DNA of 6,127 nt. It comes from an uncultured Clostridia bacterium. GTDB taxonomy: Bacteria; Bacillota; Clostridia; TANB77; CAG-508. Position numbers and translations under genes: made by a program. The notes beneath the pieces are model-generated. The model did not search any database. It saw nothing but the letters and a program-made list of their open reading frames with translations, and was not told the DNA's origin. Below are positions 1-5,898 of the stretch, one piece after another. How positions within the stretch are numbered: position 1 is the stretch's first letter; every line of letters starts with the position of its first letter. The stretch covers positions 1-6,127 of the forward strand of contig CANRQH010000080.1 in the NCBI GenBank assembly GCA_947632745.1, given 5' to 3'.

Positions 1-1
1 A

Positions 2-121
2 ACTTGTAGAATAAAAGATGTTTCTACTATTGCAAATAATGATATTAATAACTTTTTAAATATGAAACTTCATAAATATATTGGATTTGATTTTAATTTT
101 GAATCATACAAAAATGTATAA
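2..121 (+). CDS. 3' end of an unidentified CDS (partial)
   Basis: This is the only frame open from the left edge. It gives 39 residues, starting TCRIKDVSTIANND and ending NFESYKNV, before TAA at 119-121; the other two plus frames stop within the first 12 bases. The peptide mixes hydrophobic, aromatic and charged residues like an ordinary soluble protein C-terminus. I recognise no family in so short a piece. The next gene starts 25 nt downstream with its own ribosome site and no terminator or clear promoter between, so the two are probably co-transcribed. A chance open frame in AT-rich DNA cannot be fully excluded. Confidence 0.5.
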   Translation, partial: TCRIKDVSTIANNDINNFLNMKLHKYIGFDFNFESYKNV

Positions 122-130
122 AATAATTAA

Positions 131-137
131 AAAGGAG
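131..137 (+). promoter_or_regulatory. Ribosome binding site that fixes the MBL-fold gene start
   Basis: AAAGGAG lies 9 nt upstream of the ATG at 147. The same frame stays open back to a TTG at 81, but that region overlaps the end of the previous gene, has no ribosome site, and would add a lysine-rich stretch that is just the translated Shine-Dalgarno region. Confidence 0.75.
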
Positions 138-146
138 AAAAAGAAA

Positions 147-779
147 ATGTTAGAAAATTTTAAAGTTATATGTCATAGTTGCATTAAATATGAAGGGGAA
201 AAAATAATTTATATAGACCCTTTTAAAATAAAAGAAGAATACAAAGATGCATATATTATATTCATTACACATTCACATTATGATCATTTTTCTGTAGAAG
301 ACATTAATAAAATAAAAAAAGAAAATACAATAATTATAATAACAAAAGATTTAGAAGAAAAAGCTATTAATCTAGGTTTTAAAAAAGAAAATGTAATAAT
401 AGTAGAACCAAATAAAGAATATGAAATAGAAGATATAAAAATAAAAACTGTACCGGCTTATAATATTAATAAAAAATTTCACCCAAAAGAAAATAATTGG
501 GTTGGATATATTATTTATATAAATGGGATTTCGTATTATATATCAGGAGATACAGACATAACAGAAGAAAATAAAAATGTAAAATGTGATGTTGCTTTTG
601 TCCCAATAGGTGGAACATTTACAATGGATTTTAAAGAAGCGGCCAGTTTAATAAATGAAATAAAACCTAAAATCGTAGTTCCAATTCACTATGGAGAAAT
701 TGTTGGAACCAAACAAGATGCTGTAGAATTTGAAAAACTAATAGATAAAAATACAGAGTGTAGAATTTTAATAAAATAG
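147..779 (+). CDS. Metallo-beta-lactamase-fold metal-dependent hydrolase (COG2220/UlaG-like)
   Basis: This 210-aa protein is a probable cytoplasmic Zn- or Mn-dependent hydrolase. The metal site can be followed along the sequence: THSHYDH supplies the HxHxDH motif (His42, His44, Asp46, His47), SGDTD supplies the bridging Asp135, and PIHYGE supplies the final His181. An early IDPF (residues 23-26) is typical of the small UlaG/YtkL-type branch. Length is normal for compact members, and there is no signal peptide or membrane segment. I see no His between HxHxDH and GDTD in a standard metal-ligand context except His112 (FHP), which may serve as the middle ligand. Family members act on varied phosphoester, lactone or amide substrates, so the substrate is not predictable. 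It probably shares a transcript with the partial gene upstream and ends at the hairpin at 844-885. Confidence 0.88.
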   Translation: MLENFKVICHSCIKYEGEKIIYIDPFKIKEEYKDAYIIFITHSHYDHFSVEDINKIKKENTIIIITKDLEEKAINLGFKKENVIIVEPNKEYEIEDIKIKTVPAYNINKKFHPKENNWVGYIIYINGISYYISGDTDITEENKNVKCDVAFVPIGGTFTMDFKEAASLINEIKPKIVVPIHYGEIVGTKQDAVEFEKLIDKNTECRILIK

Positions 780-843
780 TTTGTAAATAAATTAAGTATT
801 TAATAAATAGTAAAAAGCTCTAAAAATAGATCATAATAATATG

Positions 844-885
844 AAAAGTGTAATACTCAATAGTTAATCGAGAATTACACTTTTT
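844..885. terminator. Probable bidirectional rho-independent terminator
   Basis: The arms AAAAGTGTAATACTC (844-858) and GAGAATTACACTTTT (870-884) pair over 15 positions with one mismatch, around an 11-nt loop. Reading plus, the T-run 881-885 forms the end of the stem. Reading minus, the stem again ends in TTTT followed by an AT-rich tract. It lies between two convergent genes (MBL hydrolase and rubrerythrin) and could end both. Confidence 0.75.
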
Positions 886-900
886 ATGTTAAAAATAGAA

Positions 901-1443
901 TTATTCAGGAACAACATCACTTTCCACTTTATAAAATGCTTGAGAATGATTACAAACAGGGCAAACAGCAGGAGCTTCAGTAGCTATATGAATAAATCCA
1001 CAAACTTTACATTTCCAAACAACGACATTATCTTTTTTAAAAACTTTTCCTTCTTCAAGTTCTTTAAATAATTTTCTGAAAATTTGCTCATGATTTTTTT
1101 CAATTTCACCAATTAATCTAAATTTAGTTGCAATCTCTTTAAAACCTTCTTCATCAGCTTCAATTGCAAATTGCCTGTACATATCTGTCCACTCATAATT
1201 TTCGCTAGCTACAGCATCTGATAAATTATCAATAGTAGGAGTATTTGCACCATTCAAATATTTAAAATGAATTCTAGCATGTTGATTTTCATTTCCTTCA
1301 ATCTCTTCAAAAATACTTGCAATTTCCTGATAGCCTTCTTTTCTTGCTAAAGATGCATAATAAGAATATTTGCTTCTTGCTTCACATTCACCAGAAAATG
1401 CTTGCATTAAATTTTTCTCAGTTTTAGAGCCTTTTAATTCCAT
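901..1443 (-). CDS. rbr: Rubrerythrin (diiron peroxidase with rubredoxin-like domain)
   Basis: This 180-aa cytoplasmic protein would reduce hydrogen peroxide to water in an anaerobe's oxidative-stress defence, taking electrons through its rubredoxin-like centre. The N-terminal ferritin-like four-helix domain (residues about 5-135) carries the diiron ligands in order: Glu19 in SGECEAR, Glu52 and His55 in ENQH, Glu81 and Glu84 in SENYEW, and Glu115 and His118 in EKNH. The C-terminal domain (about 140-175) has two knuckles, CKVC (145, 148) and CPVC (161, 164), that bind one Fe. Length and domain order are the classic rubrerythrin pattern with nothing missing. The start is set at MELKGSKTEKNL, the usual family beginning. 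An in-frame ATG at 1455 directly abuts the ribosome site and is unlikely to be used. It is transcribed alone, convergent with the hydrolase. Confidence 0.96.
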   Translation of the reverse strand: MELKGSKTEKNLMQAFSGECEARSKYSYYASLARKEGYQEIASIFEEIEGNENQHARIHFKYLNGANTPTIDNLSDAVASENYEWTDMYRQFAIEADEEGFKEIATKFRLIGEIEKNHEQIFRKLFKELEEGKVFKKDNVVVWKCKVCGFIHIATEAPAVCPVCNHSQAFYKVESDVVPE

Positions 1444-1455
1444 AAAAAATTTCAT

Positions 1456-1464
1456 TCCTTTCTT
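1456..1464 (-). promoter_or_regulatory. Ribosome binding site of rubrerythrin
   Basis: Reading minus, AAGAAAGGA ends directly at the ATG at 1455 and 12 nt before the ATG at 1443. Zero spacing cannot work for the first ATG, so the second is preferred, although 12 nt is somewhat long. Confidence 0.6.
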
Positions 1465-1466
1465 AC

Positions 1467-1485
1467 TTTGTATGGAAAATACAAA
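1467..1485. repeat. Perfect inverted repeat in the rubrerythrin leader
   Basis: TTTGTAT (1467-1473) and ATACAAA (1479-1485) are perfect 7-bp arms around GGAAA. The repeat lies just upstream of the rubrerythrin ribosome site and downstream of the predicted promoter. It could be a repressor operator or an mRNA stem-loop. It matches neither the 15-bp PerR box nor the Rex site (TTGT-n10-ACAA; here the gap is 9). Confidence 0.5.
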
Positions 1486-1553
1486 AGATTACTTTCCTTC
1501 AAACTATTACTTTCACAATATTCGTTTTAAATAGTATGAGCATATTTGGAAAT

Positions 1554-1583
1554 TTTATACAATAGTTCCTAAAATCAATTCAA
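1554..1583 (-). promoter_or_regulatory. Sigma-A-type promoter for rubrerythrin
   Basis: Reading minus, TTGAAT (1583-1578), an 18-nt spacer and TATAAA (1559-1554) form a good -35/-10 pair. The predicted leader is about 100 nt and contains the inverted repeat at 1467-1485. The rest of the 1444-1727 spacer holds the opposite-facing promoter at 1628-1656; I see no RNA gene or further ORF in it. Confidence 0.55.
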
Positions 1584-1627
1584 AAGTATAAATATAGAAC
1601 ACTATTAGCATTAGCGACTTATATAAA

Positions 1628-1656
1628 TTGACAGAAATAAAAACAAATGATATAAT
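1628..1656 (+). promoter_or_regulatory. Perfect-consensus sigma-A promoter for the three-gene operon
   Basis: TTGACA (1628-1633), exactly 17 nt, then TATAAT (1651-1656). Both hexamers match the consensus at every base with the optimal spacer. The start point would be near 1663, giving a leader of about 65 nt before the ATG at 1728. The -10 lies inside the palindrome TATAATTATA (1651-1660). Confidence 0.8.
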
Positions 1657-1727
1657 TATAATATTAAAAATTGATTTAAATAAAATACTTAATTAAAAAT
1701 ATTCCTAAAAAGAAAGGATTTTTAATA

Positions 1728-2036
1728 ATGGATGAATTTAAAGTTATTGTAGTAATGAATGAAACCATGTTAGAAATGTTAAAAGAAAAAAAAGAAAATT
1801 ATGAAAAAAATTTAAAGATACAGCAATATTTAAAAGACGAAGCATTTTTCTTTAAAATTGATAAGATACGAGCATATAATGTTTTACAATGTGTTGGTGT
1901 AAAGCAAAAAAGATTAGAAGATGTATATAAAAAGCTAGTTGCACCAAAAGTATTTTATGATATGCTTCAGCAAGGAAAAATAAGAGAAGATGATAAAAAT
2001 CTAGTCATTAAATATAAAACATATCGGACAAAGTGA
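1728..2036 (+). CDS. Conserved-looking small protein of unknown function (102 aa)
   Basis: I do not recognise a family. The start is supported by AAAGGA (1713-1718) 9 nt upstream. The protein opens with a hydrophobic strand (FKVIVVM, residues 4-10), followed by a long charged, probably helical and coiled-coil-prone stretch (about 11-37, rich in Lys and Glu). A mixed region follows with FFFKIDKIRAYNVLQCVGV (40-58), a second helix (RLEDVYKKL, 62-70) and VFYDMLQQGKI. It has one cysteine (Cys55), no signal peptide and no membrane segment, so it is probably cytoplasmic. It leads an operon: the first transglutaminase-like gene starts 36 nt after its stop with no promoter between. That suggests a related role, for instance as a partner or regulator of those proteins, but this is inference from position only. 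Confidence 0.75.
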   Translation: MDEFKVIVVMNETMLEMLKEKKENYEKNLKIQQYLKDEAFFFKIDKIRAYNVLQCVGVKQKRLEDVYKKLVAPKVFYDMLQQGKIREDDKNLVIKYKTYRTK

Positions 2037-2072
2037 CCTATTTAAAAAATAAAACAAGGAGGATTTTATAAA

Positions 2073-3080
2073 ATGAAAGATGAATATATTGAAAAATTTT
2101 ATAAAGAACTAAACAACTCTTTAGAAGGTGATTATAAAATAATATTAGAACCAAATAGAAAATTTACATATGATTGGATTGAATATGATACAGTGAAATG
2201 GGATTTAGAAGAACCAATAAAAAATTTGGTAAGCAAATTATTAAAAGACAACACCATTAGTTTTGAAGAAAAAATTTTAGAAATATATAAATATATATGC
2301 TTAAATTATATATATGATGACAATGTTTTATATTTCTTTAAAAGAGATACAAGTGATCCAGAAAATATAAAATACATAGCCGTAGATTGGTATGGAAGAA
2401 TAATTGATGAAACATGGAAAGAAAACAGAAAAAAGCATAATAGAAGAGTTTGTTATGAATTTGCAAGATTTTATGCAAAAGCAATAAATGAATTATTAAA
2501 TGAAAATTTTGAAGCCTTTATGTTAGGGGATAAAGAAAATTTACATTATGTTGTTGGATTAACAGGAAAAGAATATAGTGTTATTTTAGATGTAGATGAT
2601 TTTAATAAAATAAAAGATCTTACTAGGTTAAAGTTGGGACTAACAATTAATGGAGTAACAATATTAAGAGATGATTCTGGAAAATTCCAAAAAGCAGTTG
2701 AAAAATTTAATGAAAACAAACTTGATGAATTACCAGAAGTTAAGGAAGCCGAAAAAAATTTAAAAGAAAAAAATATTATAGAATATTTTAATAAAGTTAT
2801 AGAAATATTGAGGGCTCATAATATAGACTCACAAGGATTTATGGAATATATGAGGTCAAAAATTGAAAATGAAGGAATAGAAATAGAAAAATTATGGAAA
2901 GAAATTACTGGTGGTTCTGAAAAAAGATATGTAAGGTGTTTAATGTTCAATTTTAATGAGAAAAACTACTTACTTGATAGTGTTGAACAAAAGTTAATTG
3001 CAATTGACAAAGAAGATCTTGATAATAAAGTATTTGTACTTAATCCAGAAGAAAATCAGTATCCTTATTATGGAGGATAA
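2073..3080 (+). CDS. Transglutaminase-like cysteine-enzyme-fold protein, paralogue 1 (335 aa)
   Basis: The start has AAGGAGG (2056-2062) 10 nt upstream. Residues about 56-176 fit a transglutaminase-like core: a helix with EKILEIYKYIC, then HNRRVCYEFARFY with candidate nucleophile Cys127, LHYVVGLT with His158, and VILDVDDF with Asp173. The order Cys-His-Asp and the 15-residue His-Asp gap are typical of that superfamily, whose members include proteases, amidases, crosslinkers and inactive binding proteins. A conserved block IKDLTRLK follows the Asp, then a charged linker (about 205-235). A C-terminal region carries IDSQGFMEYM, RYVRCL (Cys289) and LLD (Asp302), and the tail ends PYYGG. No signal peptide or membrane span is visible, so it is probably cytosolic. 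It is clearly homologous to the next gene. Activity and substrate are unknown, and the fold call is by eye. Confidence 0.7.
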   Translation: MKDEYIEKFYKELNNSLEGDYKIILEPNRKFTYDWIEYDTVKWDLEEPIKNLVSKLLKDNTISFEEKILEIYKYICLNYIYDDNVLYFFKRDTSDPENIKYIAVDWYGRIIDETWKENRKKHNRRVCYEFARFYAKAINELLNENFEAFMLGDKENLHYVVGLTGKEYSVILDVDDFNKIKDLTRLKLGLTINGVTILRDDSGKFQKAVEKFNENKLDELPEVKEAEKNLKEKNIIEYFNKVIEILRAHNIDSQGFMEYMRSKIENEGIEIEKLWKEITGGSEKRYVRCLMFNFNEKNYLLDSVEQKLIAIDKEDLDNKVFVLNPEENQYPYYGG

Positions 3081-3134
3081 TTTAATATACGGTAGAAAGC
3101 GAATTATTATAGAGCAAATAAGGGAGAATTAAAA

Positions 3135-4214
3135 ATGAGTATAAATATAGAAAAAATTATAAAATTAAATAATTTAGTTGGATTAGAATTTAGAACAAAA
3201 CATATAATTGTGTTAAATCCAAATGGTGAGCAAATAGATTTAAAAGACTTAGGTGACAACATAATGTATGACAAAGCAGAATGGAAAATAACAGACGAAC
3301 TTAGTAAATTTGTTAAAGAATTATCCGAAGATAATACAACAAGTGATGAAGATAAAATTTTACAAATTTTTGATAAAATATGTAAAGATTATGTATATGA
3401 CGATAATTTAATATCATATATAAAAGAAATTGAAGAGGATGTATTTTATATACCAGATTGGTATGGTCAAGATATTGATCAAGAATGGGAGAAAAATAGA
3501 GAAAATCATAATAGAAGAGTATGTTATGAGTTATCAAGATATCTTGCAAGTGCATTAACAGAGCTATTTAAAAATAACAATGATTATAATATATGTATTC
3601 ATTGGAATAAAAATTTAACACATTATTTTGTGGGATTAACATGTGATGAATATAGTATAAGTTTAGACTTAGATAATTTCTTTAACATAAAGGATCTTAC
3701 AAGATTAAAAACAGGCTTAACCGCTGAAGGTATAACAGTTTTAGAAGATAAAAAAAATAAATTTAAAAATGCACTTGATAAATTTAATGAGGGTAGAAGT
3801 GAGCATGCTATAAAGAATATATCAGATCAGATTGAAAAAACAGAAGATACAGATTCTAAACAAAAAAGCGAAAATGAAGATATTACTTTTCTTAAAAAGG
3901 CATTAGAAATTTTAACAAAAAAATACGGTATAGATTCGCAGGGAATTTTTGAGTATATGAAAGAAATAGTAGATATTAGGTTAGGTTCAAATGAAAGAGA
4001 AAAAATATGGAAAAGAATAGATGGAAAGACTAAAGAATCTACTAGATATATAAGATGTTTGGTTGTAAATATTGAAAATCAAAAATTTTTGATAGACGTT
4101 GATGAAAAAATAATGCGTTTATTTGATGAGAAAGAGCTAAAAATGAAAAGAGCTAATTTTATTGCTTACAATGACCTTTCTCGTGGTGGATTTGATTACT
4201 ATGATGGCACATAA
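3135..4214 (+). CDS. Transglutaminase-like cysteine-enzyme-fold protein, paralogue 2 (359 aa)
   Basis: This is a tandem paralogue of the gene 54 nt upstream, with its own ribosome site (AGGGAG, 3121-3126) but no visible promoter. The two proteins share a KIL-containing helix, the DWYG..ID..W..NR segment, HNRRVCYE, HY-VGLT, EYS..LD, IKDLTRLK and a KFNE helix. The putative triad is Cys130, His163 and Asp178, with the same 15-residue His-Asp spacing. The C-terminal block is also kept: IDSQGIFEYM, RYIRCL (Cys308) and LID (Asp321). It differs by a different N-terminus (about 1-50), an acidic/lysine-rich low-complexity linker (about 222-249) and the tail FDYYDGT instead of PYYGG. No export signal is seen. 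Both copies keep every candidate catalytic residue, so neither looks decayed. The most likely origin is an old tandem duplication. Function unknown. Confidence 0.7.
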   Translation: MSINIEKIIKLNNLVGLEFRTKHIIVLNPNGEQIDLKDLGDNIMYDKAEWKITDELSKFVKELSEDNTTSDEDKILQIFDKICKDYVYDDNLISYIKEIEEDVFYIPDWYGQDIDQEWEKNRENHNRRVCYELSRYLASALTELFKNNNDYNICIHWNKNLTHYFVGLTCDEYSISLDLDNFFNIKDLTRLKTGLTAEGITVLEDKKNKFKNALDKFNEGRSEHAIKNISDQIEKTEDTDSKQKSENEDITFLKKALEILTKKYGIDSQGIFEYMKEIVDIRLGSNEREKIWKRIDGKTKESTRYIRCLVVNIENQKFLIDVDEKIMRLFDEKELKMKRANFIAYNDLSRGGFDYYDGT

Positions 4215-4223
4215 CTAGAAATA

Positions 4224-4252
4224 TTGAATAAAGAGTAAAAATATGGTATAAT
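4224..4252 (+). promoter_or_regulatory. Promoter (extended -10) for the yjjX-like gene
   Basis: TTGAAT (4224-4229), 17 nt, then TATAAT (4247-4252), with TGG directly before the -10 (an extended TGn element). It starts only 10 nt after the stop of the second paralogue. I see no hairpin terminator between, so read-through from the upstream operon is also possible. Confidence 0.7.
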
Positions 4253-4283
4253 AAATATATGAACAACAAGGAGGTAAAACACC

Positions 4284-4784
4284 ATGCGGATTAAGATTGC
4301 GTCTAATTCCGTTGACAAAATAAACGGGATTAAACATGCAATAGTTCGGTTTTTTGAGCTTCAAGAAACTGAGCTAGAAGTTTCCCATCAGCAAGCTAAC
4401 TCTGGAGTGCCAGAACAGCCATTTGATGAGGAGACTTACCTTGGGGCTATAAATAGAGTGAACAACTTAATAAGCCCTGAGGAAAAAATCGATTTCTATG
4501 TCAGTTGCGAAGCTGGTATAGAAACATTTCTGGGAAAATATTTCAATGTGCAGGTTGTTTGCATATTTGATACTAAAACCCAGAAATACTATTTCGGAAA
4601 GAGTGCCGGGTGGCAAATTCCTTCCGAAGATATCGAGATAATTAAAAAGAGCAATCTGGATAGTTATCTCAGAAATCGCAAAGGGATTTCCAGTATAAAA
4701 TGCCTATTAGGCGAAGATAGTTCAAGAGAAGAATTGGTAACCCAGGCAACACATATGGCATTGGCTTCACAAGAGCTATGCTAA
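4284..4784 (+). CDS. yjjX: Inosine/xanthosine triphosphatase, YjjX/DUF84 family
   Basis: This 166-aa cytoplasmic enzyme is predicted to hydrolyse non-canonical ITP and XTP, keeping deaminated purines out of nucleic acids. The family signature is strong: an N-terminal IASNSVDKINGIKHA strand-helix (residues 5-19, compare ATTNPAKIQAI in E. coli YjjX), SGVPEQPFDEET (40-51) followed by GAINR (54-58), and the acidic VSCEAGIE (73-80). RKGISSI (132-138) corresponds to the YTGIDEI region. Length is close to the 170 aa of the E. coli protein. The start follows a full AAGGAGGT (4268-4275) by 8 nt. Base use is unlike the genes on either side: the first 58 codons are about 41% GC by hand count, with CGG, GCG, GGG and GAG codons, which suggests acquisition or a different selective history. 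It is a single-gene unit with its own promoter and terminator. Confidence 0.88.
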   Translation: MRIKIASNSVDKINGIKHAIVRFFELQETELEVSHQQANSGVPEQPFDEETYLGAINRVNNLISPEEKIDFYVSCEAGIETFLGKYFNVQVVCIFDTKTQKYYFGKSAGWQIPSEDIEIIKKSNLDSYLRNRKGISSIKCLLGEDSSREELVTQATHMALASQELC

Positions 4785-4790
4785 TGAGCG

Positions 4791-4839
4791 AAAAGGTTGA
4801 GATGTTTAAATCGAGAGATTTAAAGTCTCAACTTTTTTT
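4791..4839 (+). terminator. Strong rho-independent terminator after the yjjX-like gene
   Basis: A hairpin pairs GTTGAGA (4796-4802) with TCTCAAC (4826-4832) and TTTAAATC (4805-4812) with GATTTAAA (4817-4824). A small internal loop separates the two helices, and a GAGA tetraloop closes the stem. Seven T follow (4833-4839), and the upstream AAAA can extend the stem into them. Confidence 0.9.
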
Positions 4840-4855
4840 AATAAAATAAAAATCA

Positions 4856-4884
4856 TTGACTAAATTTAACAATTATTGTAATAT
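4856..4884 (+). promoter_or_regulatory. Promoter for the radical-SAM gene
   Basis: TTGACT (4856-4861), 17 nt, then TAATAT (4879-4884). It lies between the upstream terminator and the ribosome site, giving a short leader of about 25 nt. An alternative -10, TATAAA at 4882-4887, would need a 20-nt spacer. Confidence 0.55.
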
Positions 4885-4902
4885 AAAGAAAAAATTAAAT
4901 AC

Positions 4903-4908
4903 AAGGAG
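4903..4908 (+). promoter_or_regulatory. Ribosome binding site choosing between two adjacent ATGs
   Basis: AAGGAG is 3 nt before the ATG at 4912 and 6 nt before the ATG at 4915. Other genes in the window keep 8-10 nt, so the second ATG is favoured. The choice changes the protein by one methionine only. Confidence 0.6.
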
Positions 4909-4914
4909 AAAATG

Positions 4915-5802
4915 ATGATAACATACGAAAAATGCAATATATGTCCACATGAATGTAAAATAAATAGATTAAATGGAGAAATAGGAAGATGTAAAGCGCA
5001 AGACAAAGTAAAAATTGCATTATACAGCACTCACAATTTCGAAGAACCATGTATAAGTGGAACTAAAGGGTCAGGAACAGTATTTTTTTCAAACTGTAAT
5101 TTAAACTGTGTTTATTGTCAAAATTACGAAATTAGTCAATTAGGAAGAGGAAAAGAAATTACAGTTCAAGAACTCGCAAATATTTTTTTAAAACAACAAG
5201 AAAATGAAGTGGAAAACATCAATTTAGTCACACCAACAAGCTATGTACTTCAAATAATAGAAGCTATAAAAATAGCAAAAAGTAAGGGACTTAAGATTCC
5301 TATAATATACAACACAAATGGCTATGAAAAAGTAGAAACTTTAAAACTTTTAGAAGGATATATAGATGTGTATTTGCCAGATTTAAAATATGCAGAAAAT
5401 GAGATATCAAAAAAATACTCAAATGTAAATAATTATTTTGAAATAGCTACAAAAGCGATAAAAGAGATGGTAAGGCAAGTTGGAAGCCCTAAATTAAACG
5501 ATAATGGAATTATTGAAAAAGGCGTAATTGTAAGACATTTAGTATTACCAAATAATATACAAAATAGCAAAAAAGTTTTAAAATGGATTAAAGAAAATTT
5601 GCCAAGTGAAATTTTTGTAAGTATTATGGCTCAATATTTTCCAACATATAAGGCAAAGGAGATAAAAGATTTAAATAGAAAACTTACAAAAGAAGAGTGG
5701 CAAGAAATAGAAGACTTTGTATATGAATTAGAAATTGAAAATGGCTATATGCAAGAATTAGGAGAGCATGAAGAAGAATATGTTCCAAGATGGGAGTGGT
5801 GA
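4915..5802 (+). CDS. PflX-like radical-SAM protein (COG1313, pyruvate formate-lyase activase homologue)
   Basis: This 295-aa cytoplasmic iron-sulfur protein has the radical-SAM motif CNLNCVYC (Cys61, Cys65, Cys68), which binds the [4Fe-4S] cluster that cleaves S-adenosylmethionine. Before it, GTKGSGTVFFS (49-59) is the usual lead-in strand of PflX proteins. The N-terminus holds CNICPHEC (Cys7, Cys10, Cys14) and GRCKA (Cys26), a family-typical cysteine set that may bind an extra metal or cluster. Later landmarks are TPTSY (glycine-poor SAM-side strand), NTNGYE, DVYLPDLKY, VRHLVLPNN and MAQYFPTY. Length is normal for COG1313. The family resembles glycyl-radical-enzyme activases, but its substrate is unknown, and no glycyl-radical enzyme lies in this window. 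It appears to be a single-gene unit. The protein start could be one codon earlier at 4912. Confidence 0.9.
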   Translation: MITYEKCNICPHECKINRLNGEIGRCKAQDKVKIALYSTHNFEEPCISGTKGSGTVFFSNCNLNCVYCQNYEISQLGRGKEITVQELANIFLKQQENEVENINLVTPTSYVLQIIEAIKIAKSKGLKIPIIYNTNGYEKVETLKLLEGYIDVYLPDLKYAENEISKKYSNVNNYFEIATKAIKEMVRQVGSPKLNDNGIIEKGVIVRHLVLPNNIQNSKKVLKWIKENLPSEIFVSIMAQYFPTYKAKEIKDLNRKLTKEEWQEIEDFVYELEIENGYMQELGEHEEEYVPRWEW

Positions 5803-5832
5803 TGCTTTTGGGGACTTAAGAAAAAAAGCATC
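5801..5832 (+). terminator. Hairpin after the radical-SAM gene, weak terminator candidate
   Basis: GATGCTTTT (5801-5809) pairs perfectly with AAAAGCATC (5824-5832) around a 14-nt loop. The left arm overlaps the TGA stop codon. Only ATTTC follows, with no T-run, so termination may be inefficient; a role in 3'-end protection is an alternative. Confidence 0.4.
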
Positions 5833-5859
5833 ATTTCAAAAATTTGCCACTTTGTAAAG

Positions 5860-5888
5860 TTGAATAATAAGGAAAATTTTGATATAAT
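5860..5888 (+). promoter_or_regulatory. Promoter for the last gene
   Basis: TTGAAT (5860-5865), 17 nt, then a consensus TATAAT (5883-5888). The start point would be near 5895, giving a leader of about 60 nt that begins with the hairpin at 5899-5917. Confidence 0.7.
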
Positions 5889-5898
5889 ATAATTATGT

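Noticed and set aside
81..146. Upstream TTG start extending the hydrolase by 22 residues
   Set aside because: It overlaps the end of the preceding gene, and the added residues are the translated ribosome site; ATG 147 is well supported.
886..1071. Plus-strand open frame of 61 codons
   Set aside because: It lies opposite the C-terminal rubredoxin-like part of rubrerythrin, begins inside the terminator, has no ribosome site and gives a low-complexity Phe/Asn-rich peptide.
1444..1455. Upstream ATG extending rubrerythrin by four residues (MKFF)
   Set aside because: The Shine-Dalgarno sequence abuts this ATG with no spacing, and the family normally starts at the following Met.
1651..1660. TATAATTATA palindrome as a PerR/Fur operator
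   Set aside because: It matches only one half of the PerR consensus and is largely explained by the consensus -10 element of the promoter.
3073..3080. C-terminal GG of paralogue 1 as a ubiquitin-like or leader-peptide cleavage signal
   Set aside because: The paralogue lacks a terminal GG, no E1-like enzyme or peptidase-transporter is nearby, and the protein is not a small modifier.
3313..3555. Minus-strand open frame of 80 codons
   Set aside because: It is antisense to the core of paralogue 2, is rich in Leu/Tyr/His as expected from reversed AT-rich codons, and has no ribosome site.
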